Source: Bacteroidales bacterium (GTDB taxonomy: Bacteria > Bacteroidota > Bacteroidia > Bacteroidales > UBA7960). Taken from it: a DNA stretch of 5,771 nucleotides. A model generated the notes under the pieces. It did no database searches and was not told where the DNA came from. It was given only the letters and a program-made list of their open reading frames with translations. The stretch spans positions 1 to 5,771 of the forward strand of contig PWHO01000340.1 in the NCBI GenBank assembly GCA_003555385.1, given 5' to 3'. Below are positions 1 to 5,771 of the stretch, in pieces. Made by a program: the position numbers and the translations under genes. Positions within the stretch are counted from its first letter, which is position 1; each line of letters starts with the position of its first letter.

Positions 1-1120
1 CAAAATCGCCGGCCACGATAGAAGCAGCAAGGGAAAGCTCTCCGGCCATCAGGGTTGCTGCGGCAATTTCTGCGAAACGGCGGGCTTTTCCTGTACCATG
101 ACATCCGATGATCTGCAGGCACTCCTTCTGTGTAGGGAGTGAAACACCACCTCCTACGGTGCCCACCACCAGTGAGGGCAGATGCAGGGAAATATAAAGG
201 TCTTTGTCAATGGCCTCGGTATAGATGTATCCGACACAAGACTCGCTGACATTGGCCAGATCCTGGCCGCATGCCATGAAGAGTGCAGCGATGCCGTTGG
301 CCAGATGACCGTTGGACCCCATTACCCCGGCAAGCTGACCACCGGCTACCTGTCTCCGGTAAGCATTGTCAATATCCTTTGCCGTGGTTTTGAGGAAACG
401 TGCAATGACTCGCTCTTTCAGAAGTACCTCCGCAGTGACGGTTTTCCCCCTGCCAAGAATGGTGTTGATATGGGATGGCTTCTTGTCGACTGCCATGTTG
501 CTTTCGATGGCATAACTCTGTATGGGATAGTGCTTTTTGATGAACTGGCAGATGTCCTGAGACGCCTTGGTGATCATGTTCATTCCCATGGCGTCGCCGG
601 TGGAGAACTCCAGCCTTACGTAAACTATGCGGCCATGGATGTAGGTAGTGTAACCTGTCAGTTTCCCATGATTGGTTGACTGACTGGTAACCTCCCTGAG
701 TTTGTCAAAATTGGCTCCGAGCCACTCTGTAAAATCTTTTGCCTTGAATACATTTTCCAGGATAAAATATGGAGCTCGCTGAATCTGGTCTTTGGTAACC
801 TGTACATTGACCCCGCCGGACAAACTGATGGCCCTTGCACCCCGGTTGTATGATGCAACCAGCGCACCCTCTGAGGTGCTCAGGGGAATATACAGATCCT
901 CATTGGTGTGTTCACCGTTAATGGTAAGTGGCCCGATCACCCCGACCGGTAACTGGGCAAACCCGATAATGTTCTCAATGTTTCCCCTGGCCAGTTCCGG
1001 GTCAATTATACTGTTATTGAGATATTCGATTTTCTGGTCACTATTTTTTGCCAGAAATTCTGCCCTGGCCTTCATGATTTCCCTCGAATAGTCGTTCTCT
1101 CTGTCTTTGGGTAGCTTCAT
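1..1120 (-). CDS. Hydroxymethylglutaryl-CoA reductase, class I-like (3'-truncated by window edge)
   Basis: Reduces HMG-CoA to mevalonate in two NAD(P)H-dependent hydride transfers, the committed step of the mevalonate route to isoprenoids; expected to be cytosolic. The 373 visible codons carry the family signature in order: ENIIGFAQLPVGVIGPL from residue 49, TSEGALVASYNRGARAI with catalytic Glu84, the cofactor motif TGDAMGMNM at 174-182, DKKPS with catalytic Lys213, ACGQD with catalytic Asp287, then VGTVGGGVSLPTQKECLQ. The last catalytic residue, a histidine soon after the final visible AGDF, lies beyond the left edge, so the end of the gene is missing. There is no N-terminal membrane domain, unlike animal enzymes. 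The C-terminal motifs resemble class I (archaeal/eukaryotic-type) more than the class II Pseudomonas mevalonii type; this is by recall, not alignment. The ATG at 1120 is the first start after an in-frame TAA at 1147-1145; no Shine-Dalgarno is visible. Divergent from the receptor gene. The family call is very sure; cofactor preference (NADPH likely) is inferred. Confidence 0.96.
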   Translation of the reverse strand, partial: MKLPKDRENDYSREIMKARAEFLAKNSDQKIEYLNNSIIDPELARGNIENIIGFAQLPVGVIGPLTINGEHTNEDLYIPLSTSEGALVASYNRGARAISLSGGVNVQVTKDQIQRAPYFILENVFKAKDFTEWLGANFDKLREVTSQSTNHGKLTGYTTYIHGRIVYVRLEFSTGDAMGMNMITKASQDICQFIKKHYPIQSYAIESNMAVDKKPSHINTILGRGKTVTAEVLLKERVIARFLKTTAKDIDNAYRRQVAGGQLAGVMGSNGHLANGIAALFMACGQDLANVSESCVGYIYTEAIDKDLYISLHLPSLVVGTVGGGVSLPTQKECLQIIGCHGTGKARRFAEIAAATLMAGELSLAASIVAGDF

Positions 1121-1180
1121 TGTTGAATGAATCAGATTTGTCTTTTACGAATAGCTTGCGATAAAGGCCTGAATGTAGCG

Positions 1181-1188
1181 CAAAAATA
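1181..1188 (-). promoter_or_regulatory. Candidate -7 promoter element for the HMG-CoA reductase gene
   Basis: Read on the minus strand this is TATTTTTG, an exact match to the Bacteroidota -7 consensus TAnnTTTG. It lies 60 bases upstream of the ATG at 1120, giving a leader of roughly 50-55 bases. The expected -33 TTTG is only approximated by TTTC (minus strand of 1206-1209) at 17-base spacing, inside an A/T-rich tract at 1200-1221 that could act as an upstream activating sequence. A second match, TATATTTG at 1248-1241, is farther away and has no -33 partner. The element is seen in the sequence; its activity is inferred. Confidence 0.4.
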
Positions 1189-1330
1189 AGCAATTGTGGA
1201 ATTAAGAAAAAATTTAAAAATAGATGAACCTGCGTTAAACCAAATATAGGGAAAGGCGTCTAAAGATTGATTCTCATCGTCTACACTAATTCGTAATTAA
1301 GCAGTTACCAAACATGTTTATCTACCGAAA

Positions 1331-4180
1331 ATGAAAAAAATACTATTTTTTGCATTGTTGTTTGCTTCGGTGAGCACCGTGCTGGCGCAGCGACCGCAAG
1401 GGCAGGGCAGGGGGCAGGCCGGTATGGAGCAGGCCCGGGAAGTACTCGTTCACGGAGTGGTTATGGATCAGCTGGATGACCGGCCGTTGCCCGGAGCCCA
1501 TTTGTTTTTTACCCATACACGGGATACCACCCGGGTGTTTAGCACAGCGGCTGACATAGAAGGAAACTACCGGGTGCGTTTGCCCATGGGGGCGTATGTT
1601 TTACGGGCCACTTATCTGGGCTTCAGACCTTTTGAAGCCCTGGTGCAGGTCAGGGAGGATGTGAATGAACTGGAAGACATTAAGCTGGCCATGACCGATG
1701 CCATGCTGCGCGAGGTAACCGTTACCGGCAGGACCATTGCAGCCCAACAGCGGGGAGACACCATACAATACAATGCCAGTGCATTTACCACCAACCCGGA
1801 TGCCAGTGCCGAAGACCTGGTAAGGCGGATGCCCGGGATCACTGTGGATGTAACCGGGGTCAGGGCGCAGGGAGAAGAGGTGCAGCGAGTGCTTGTGGAT
1901 GGCCGCGAATTTTTTGGCGACGATCCCAATATCGCCCTCAGAAACATCCCGGCCGAGATGATCGACCAGATTGAGGTATTTGATCAGCAAAGTGACCAGT
2001 CATTGCTGACGGGATTTGACGATGGTGACCGCACCAAAACAATCAACATTGTTACCAGACTTGACCGGCGCAGCGGCCAGTTTGGCAGGGTTTACTCCGG
2101 TTACGGGGATACCGACCGCTACCAGGCCGGGCTTGTAACCAATATTTTTATGGATCAGCGGCGCATCTCAATCATCGGGATGAGCAACAACATCAATCAG
2201 CAGAATTTCTCCAGTGAAGACCTTTCGGGCTTTATGACTGCAGGAAGAGGTGGCGGAGGAGGCGGAGGAATGCGCGGTGGCGGCGGACGTCCTCCGGGGG
2301 GCGGCAGTATTAACCGTGGTGACTTCCTGATAGGGCAGCAGAGCGGAAACAATACCACCCATGCCCTCGGGATTAATTATGCGGATGTGTGGAGTGATAA
2401 GGTGCAGGTGAATGGCAGCTATTTTTTCAACGGGTCCTCCAATGAATCGGAGCAGTTCAGCGACCGGCAGTATTTTATCGACGGGAATACTTCACAGTTT
2501 TATTCCTCCATTGATCAGTCGGAGCGGACCAACCAGAATCACCGCTTCAGTAGCCGTATAGACTATACCATCAACGACGACCACCGGATCATCGTAAGCC
2601 CGCGTTTCAGTTTCCAGCAAACGGCTTCAGAAAGCTACGCTGATGCACTGACCCTGATGCAGACCAATGAACTGCTGAACCAGTCCATGACAGTGTACGA
2701 CAGAGACTGGGACGGATACTCTTTTTCCAATAATATTTCCTATCGTGCCCGTCTGAACGACGCAGGACGCTCCCTGTCGACACGGTTGAATATGAATATG
2801 AACAACAATGAATACCTGTATTTCCTGGATGCACTCAGCCAGTATTATGAGGGGCCGGTCTTTGTCGAAGACCTGGTGGACCAGCAATCGGATTCCGGCA
2901 CCGACAGCTACTCCCTCTCCACCAACCTGACGTATACCGAACCGGTTACGGAGAACGGCATGCTGCAGCTGTCCTATAATGTCTCGTATTCCAATAATGA
3001 GTCGGAACGGATGACCAACAGCTGGGACATTCTCAGGGAGTCGTACAGTTTATTCGAGGATGAGCTGTCGAGCGACCTGACCAACGGGTACCTGACCAAC
3101 CGTGTGGGGCTTGGTTACCGTTTGCGGGGTGAACGATACAATTTTCTGGCGGAAGTATCTTATCAGCAGGCGAATCTTTCATCCGAGCAACTGCTTCCTT
3201 ATGAAGCGGTGGTGGATCATTCCTTCAGGAATGTAATCCCCATGCTTCACTTTAATTATAACTTTTCCAGGGAAAAATCACTCAGACTGATGTACCGGAC
3301 ATTCACCAACGCTCCTTCAGCTACCCAGCTGCAGGATGTGGTGGACAACTCCAATCCGTTGCTGCTCAGCAGCGGCAATCCTGACCTGGAGCAAAGCTAC
3401 AGTCACTTCTTTACGGCACGTTATAACCACACCAACCTGGTAGACTCGCGTACCTTTTTTGCTTTTGTTTTTGGCAACGTGACCAATAACTATATCGGAA
3501 ATTCCACGTTTATTGCCCCTGCTGATACTGTACTTGACAACGGTTATAATCTGCCCCGCGGGGCCCAGTTTACACAACCGGTGAACATGAGTGGCCATGC
3601 CAATTTTCGTTCAATGGTCAACTATGGCTTTCCGCTGACCTTTATCCGGAGCAATATGAACATCACAGCCGGATTGGCCTATTCACGGACCCCCGGTCTG
3701 ATCAACAACCAGGAGAATATCGCCCATGCATATAACACGAACAGCGGAGTGGTTCTCAGCAGCAACATCAGCCCCAATGTGGATTTCAGCCTTTCCTACA
3801 ACCTGAATTACAATATCGTGGAGAACTCCCTTCGCCCGACCCTTGATAACAACTATTTTTACCATGTCAGCCAGGTCCAGTTTAACTGGATATTCCTGGA
3901 CGGATGGGTGCTGCGGAATGATGTGAGTAATTTATACTACAGTGGCCTGGGCGATGATTTCAACGAAAACTACTGGCTCTGGAATATGAACCTGGGGCGA
4001 AAGTTCCTTGCCAACCGGCAGGCAGAACTCACGCTTGGGGTGTACGACATGCTGAACCAAAACCAGAGCGTGCAGCGCAATGTGACCAGCAATTATGTGG
4101 AAGACATGCGCTCCAATGTGCTTAACCGCTTTTTCATGTTGACCCTTACATACAACATCCGGAATTTCAATGTAAACTGA
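1331..4180 (+). CDS. TonB-dependent-receptor-like outer membrane beta-barrel protein
   Basis: Complete 949-residue outer-membrane protein of the Bacteroidota receptor type. Residues 1-19 form a signal peptide (Lys-Lys, hydrophobic core, cleavage after VLA, mature protein starting at Gln20). Residues about 38-120 resemble a carboxypeptidase-regulatory-like beta-sandwich (VHGVVMDQ, PLPGAHL, DIEGNYRVRLPMGAYVL, YLGF). LREVTVTGR at 126-134 is a plausible TonB box. Residues about 135-245 are plug-like, with LVDGREFFGDDPNIALRNIP at 188-207 and DDGDRTKTINIV at 230-241, typical of the family with the OMP_b-brl_3 barrel. The rest is Asn/Ser/Tyr/Phe-rich alternating sequence of a large barrel, with SGNPDLE at 681-687 and an aromatic final strand. 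I found no cysteine. A glycine-rich insert lies at 306-325. No SusD-like lipoprotein gene follows, so a glycan-uptake role is not supported; the substrate is unknown. The ATG is set by the signal peptide and an in-frame TAA at 1298-1300; no Shine-Dalgarno. Family call firm; energised import is inferred. Confidence 0.93.
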   Translation: MKKILFFALLFASVSTVLAQRPQGQGRGQAGMEQAREVLVHGVVMDQLDDRPLPGAHLFFTHTRDTTRVFSTAADIEGNYRVRLPMGAYVLRATYLGFRPFEALVQVREDVNELEDIKLAMTDAMLREVTVTGRTIAAQQRGDTIQYNASAFTTNPDASAEDLVRRMPGITVDVTGVRAQGEEVQRVLVDGREFFGDDPNIALRNIPAEMIDQIEVFDQQSDQSLLTGFDDGDRTKTINIVTRLDRRSGQFGRVYSGYGDTDRYQAGLVTNIFMDQRRISIIGMSNNINQQNFSSEDLSGFMTAGRGGGGGGGMRGGGGRPPGGGSINRGDFLIGQQSGNNTTHALGINYADVWSDKVQVNGSYFFNGSSNESEQFSDRQYFIDGNTSQFYSSIDQSERTNQNHRFSSRIDYTINDDHRIIVSPRFSFQQTASESYADALTLMQTNELLNQSMTVYDRDWDGYSFSNNISYRARLNDAGRSLSTRLNMNMNNNEYLYFLDALSQYYEGPVFVEDLVDQQSDSGTDSYSLSTNLTYTEPVTENGMLQLSYNVSYSNNESERMTNSWDILRESYSLFEDELSSDLTNGYLTNRVGLGYRLRGERYNFLAEVSYQQANLSSEQLLPYEAVVDHSFRNVIPMLHFNYNFSREKSLRLMYRTFTNAPSATQLQDVVDNSNPLLLSSGNPDLEQSYSHFFTARYNHTNLVDSRTFFAFVFGNVTNNYIGNSTFIAPADTVLDNGYNLPRGAQFTQPVNMSGHANFRSMVNYGFPLTFIRSNMNITAGLAYSRTPGLINNQENIAHAYNTNSGVVLSSNISPNVDFSLSYNLNYNIVENSLRPTLDNNYFYHVSQVQFNWIFLDGWVLRNDVSNLYYSGLGDDFNENYWLWNMNLGRKFLANRQAELTLGVYDMLNQNQSVQRNVTSNYVEDMRSNVLNRFFMLTLTYNIRNFNVN
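2246..2305 (+). repeat. Glycine-rich low-complexity tract inside the receptor gene
   Basis: Codons 306-325 of the receptor encode a run of mostly glycine with a few Arg, Met and Pro (RGGGGGGGMRGGGG, then RPPGGG). The DNA is an imperfect run of GGN codons with mixed third bases (GGT, GGC, GGA, GGG), so it is not a pure microsatellite. Its place soon after the plug suggests a periplasmic turn or an early extracellular loop. Similar glycine-rich stretches are known in some Bacteroidota receptors of this type; no function can be assigned from sequence. Confidence 0.85.
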
Positions 4181-4202
4181 TTGGATTGGTTTTGGTGGAT
4201 GG

Positions 4203-4232
4203 GAAAGGGACTGCCTCCGGGTGGTCCCTTTC
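4203..4232 (+). terminator. Hairpin after the receptor gene, probable transcription terminator
   Basis: GAAAGGGAC (4203-4211) and GTCCCTTTC (4224-4232) are perfect 9-base inverted repeats. The 12 bases between them can add four more pairs (two of them G-U) and close on a TCCG tetraloop, giving a 13-bp stem. It begins 22 bases after the receptor stop codon. The downstream strand is followed by TGTGT rather than a clean T-run, so it is a weak match to the classical intrinsic terminator; it could instead protect the 3' end of the mRNA. It supports separate transcription of the receptor and the downstream gene. Confidence 0.6.
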
Positions 4233-4342
4233 TGTGTAAACCCTGGCAAGGAATCCTGACTGATGGTGCATGGGTGGTTAGGGTTTCCTGCTGGCAGTTC
4301 CTTTCTGTATCAGATGCGAATTGTTTATTCCTCAGGGTGGTG

Positions 4343-4352
4343 TGATGCATCA
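4343..4352. promoter_or_regulatory. 10-bp palindrome in the presumed treS promoter, possible operator
   Basis: TGATGCATCA is a perfect palindrome ending 9 bases before the candidate -7 element, so it would sit in the spacer between the -33 and -7 regions, a usual place for a repressor to bind. A related but imperfect string, TGATGGTGCAT, occurs at 4261-4271. The palindrome is seen; regulator binding is inference, and a 10-bp palindrome can arise by chance in a window of this size. Confidence 0.3.
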
Positions 4353-4361
4353 GAAGTTTTT

Positions 4362-4369
4362 TAACTTTG
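4362..4369 (+). promoter_or_regulatory. Candidate -7 promoter element for the trehalose synthase gene
   Basis: TAACTTTG is an exact match to the Bacteroidota -7 consensus TAnnTTTG and lies in the gap before the trehalose synthase gene, 99 bases upstream of its ATG. Transcription would start near 4375, leaving a leader of about 90 bases. The -33 box is poor: only TGTG at 4341-4344, 17 bases upstream, falls in the expected place. A weak -33 would fit a promoter needing an activator, but this is inference. Confidence 0.45.
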
Positions 4370-4388
4370 TAATGTACGGTAAAGGCTG

Positions 4389-4432
4389 GCAGCGTTTTGT
4401 GATCAGCGGAAATCATATGCCTTCAACGCTGC
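4389..4432 (+). other. Stem-loop in the presumed treS mRNA leader
   Basis: GCAGCGTT (4389-4396) and AACGCTGC (4425-4432) are perfect 8-base inverted repeats; two G-U pairs can lengthen the stem outward. The 28-base loop contains a second small helix, TGAT (4400-4403) with ATCA (4412-4415), extendable by one G-U and one A-U pair. The whole structure starts about 14 bases after the predicted transcription start and ends 36 bases before the start codon, leaving an A/T-rich, probably unpaired initiation region. I recognise no riboswitch class in it. It may only stabilise the leader. Confidence 0.35.
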
Positions 4433-4468
4433 TGTTATCATGATTTTCTCACATTATCAATTTATTTT

Positions 4469-5771
4469 ATGACAGGAAAAAGAGAGCCCTATTGGTATAA
4501 AGATGCGATTATTTACCAGCTGCATGTCCGCTCTTTTTATGACAGTGACGGGGATGGTATTGGTGATTTCAAGGGATTAATCAAGAAACTGGATTACATT
4601 GAAAATCTCGGAGTCAATACCATCTGGCTGCTCCCTTTTTATCCATCTCCACTGCGCGACGGAGGCTATGACATTGCAGACTTTACCGACATTCATCCTG
4701 ATTACGGAACCCTGGCTGATTTCAAATGTTTTGTCAAAGAGGCCCACAAAAGGGGGTTGCGTATTATTACAGAGCTGGTGCTGAACCATACCTCATCGGA
4801 GCATAAATGGTTTCAGCGGGCGCGGAAGGCAAAACCAGGCAGTGTAGCCCGTGATTTCTATGTGTGGAGCGATGATCCCGGCAAATATGCGGACGCCCGA
4901 ATCATTTTTCAGGATTTCGAGGTGTCGAACTGGACATATGATCATCTGGCCGGAGCCTATTACTGGCATCGTTTTTACTCCCATCAGCCGGATCTGAATT
5001 TTGAAAGTCCCAGGGTGCAGGAGGAGATCTTTAAGGTACTGGACTTCTGGTTCCGTATCGGGGTTGACGGCTTCAGGCTGGATGCAGTTCCTTACCTGTA
5101 TGAAGCTGAGGGGACCAACTGCGAAAACCTGCCGGAAACCCACGCCTATCTGAAAAAACTCCGCAAATATGTGGACGACCGTTATGATAACCGGCTATTG
5201 CTGGCTGAGGCCAACCAGTGGCCCAGTGATGCCCGCGAATATTTTGGAGACGGGGATGAGTGTCATATGGCTTTTCACTTTCCGGTGATGCCCCGTTTGT
5301 TTATGGCCCTTCGGATGGAAGACCGCTTCCCCGTGGTGGATATTCTTGAACAAACTCCGGATATTCCCGAAAACTGTCAGTGGGCCACTTTCCTGCGCAA
5401 TCACGATGAACTGACCCTTGAAATGGTAACGGATGAAGAACGGGATTATATGTACCGCGCCTTCGCCAAAGATCCGCGCAAAAGGGTGAACGTAGGAATT
5501 CGCAGGCGGTTGTTTCCCCTGCTTGGCGGCGATACGAAAACCATCGAATTACTGAATGTGCTTTTGCTCTCATTACCGGGAACACCCATTATCTATTACG
5601 GCGATGAAATCGGAATGGGCGATAACTATTACCTGGGAGACAGGGACGGGGTCCGGACGCCCATGCAATGGTCACCGGACAAAAATGCCGGTTTCTCCAG
5701 TGCGGATCCCCAGCAGCTTTTTCTGCCCCTGGTCATTGATCCCCATCATCATTATACCTCTGTCAATGTGG
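4469..5771 (+). CDS. treS: Trehalose synthase (maltose alpha-D-glucosyltransferase), GH13; 3' end beyond window
   Basis: Interconverts maltose and trehalose by intramolecular transglucosylation (EC 5.4.99.16) in the cytoplasm. The 434 visible codons cover nearly all of the catalytic (beta/alpha)8 barrel. The opening WYKDAIIYQLHVRSF and the IWLLPFYPSPLRDGGYDIAD segment (52-71) are characteristic of TreS. The GH13 regions are all present: TELVLNHTS at 101-109, GVDGFRLDAV at 198-207 with nucleophile Asp205, LLLAEANQW at 243-251 with acid/base Glu247, and FLRNHDELT at 308-316 with the stabilising Asp313. The sequences YYWHRFYSHQPDLNF, TNCENLPETHAYL and GDGDECHMAFHFP separate TreS from oligo-1,6-glucosidases. 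The ATG at 4469 is the only reasonable start after an in-frame TGA at 4400-4402; no Shine-Dalgarno is visible. The C-terminal part is outside the window, so a fused maltokinase domain, as in some bacterial TreS proteins feeding GlgE glucan synthesis, cannot be judged. The upstream neighbour is unrelated. Confidence 0.96.
   Translation, partial: MTGKREPYWYKDAIIYQLHVRSFYDSDGDGIGDFKGLIKKLDYIENLGVNTIWLLPFYPSPLRDGGYDIADFTDIHPDYGTLADFKCFVKEAHKRGLRIITELVLNHTSSEHKWFQRARKAKPGSVARDFYVWSDDPGKYADARIIFQDFEVSNWTYDHLAGAYYWHRFYSHQPDLNFESPRVQEEIFKVLDFWFRIGVDGFRLDAVPYLYEAEGTNCENLPETHAYLKKLRKYVDDRYDNRLLLAEANQWPSDAREYFGDGDECHMAFHFPVMPRLFMALRMEDRFPVVDILEQTPDIPENCQWATFLRNHDELTLEMVTDEERDYMYRAFAKDPRKRVNVGIRRRLFPLLGGDTKTIELLNVLLLSLPGTPIIYYGDEIGMGDNYYLGDRDGVRTPMQWSPDKNAGFSSADPQQLFLPLVIDPHHHYTSVNV

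Noticed and set aside
182..679. 165-residue plus-strand open frame
   Set aside because: It is antisense to the HMG-CoA reductase gene, whose minus-strand frame holds all the family motifs. The plus-strand translation has no recognisable domain. The same applies to the frame at 792-1091.
1266..1293. Possible promoter for the receptor gene (ATTG at 1266-1269 and TAATTCG at 1287-1293, 17 bases apart)
   Set aside because: Neither box matches the Bacteroidota consensus well. No good TAnnTTTG was found on the plus strand between 1200 and 1330, so the receptor promoter is left unassigned.
1314..1316. ATG upstream of the receptor start
   Set aside because: It is out of frame with the receptor (17 bases upstream) and does not lead into the signal peptide.
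1601..1990. Minus-strand open frames of 111-129 residues inside the receptor gene
   Set aside because: They overlap the conserved regulatory-like and plug regions of the receptor on the opposite strand and show no domain, signal peptide or plausible start context. The other minus-strand frames under the receptor are treated the same way.
4238..4286. AAACCC (4238-4243) and GGGTTT (4281-4286) inverted repeat
   Set aside because: Only six perfect pairs, with a few weak inner pairs and a long loop. This is expected by chance and there is no T-run or other supporting context.
4093..4416. Minus-strand frame running from the end of the receptor gene across the intergenic region
   Set aside because: It overlaps the receptor's 3' end, the hairpin and the candidate treS promoter, and its translation is low in recognisable features. 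The neighbouring frame at 3932-4249 is rejected for the same reason.
4599..4784. 61-residue plus-strand frame inside treS
   Set aside because: It is an out-of-frame reading of the treS segment that encodes the conserved IWLLPFYPSPLRD region, so it is a shadow.

Overview
The window looks like chromosomal DNA of a member of the Bacteroidota. The signs are a large outer-membrane receptor of the carboxypeptidase-regulatory-like / plug / beta-barrel type found mainly in that phylum, TAnnTTTG-type -7 promoter elements, no Shine-Dalgarno sequences before any of the three start codons, and a signal peptide cleaved just before a glutamine. Base composition is moderate. I would not name a genus.

Layout: (1) positions 1-1120, minus strand: most of a class I-like HMG-CoA reductase, cut by the left edge just before its last catalytic histidine. 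It has no stop codon inside the window, so a search for closed reading frames misses it, and the long plus-strand frames here are its antisense shadows. (2) 1121-1330: a divergent, A/T-rich intergenic region with a candidate promoter for the reductase. (3) 1331-4180, plus strand: a complete 949-residue TonB-receptor-like outer-membrane protein, followed closely by a hairpin that probably ends its transcript. (4) 4181-4468: a 288-base intergenic region holding that hairpin, a good -7 promoter element with a 10-bp palindrome just upstream, and a leader that can fold. (5) 4469-5771, plus strand: the first 434 codons of a trehalose synthase (maltose alpha-D-glucosyltransferase, GH13), cut by the right edge.

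The three genes appear to be separate transcription units with unrelated jobs: the mevalonate pathway of isoprenoid synthesis, outer-membrane transport or surface function, and trehalose/maltose metabolism. Nothing here looks like a mobile element, CRISPR array, RNA gene, toxin-antitoxin or defence locus, and I do not see a previously undescribed system. The points most worth a second look are the glycine-rich insert in the receptor, the palindrome inside the presumed treS promoter, and the folded treS leader.
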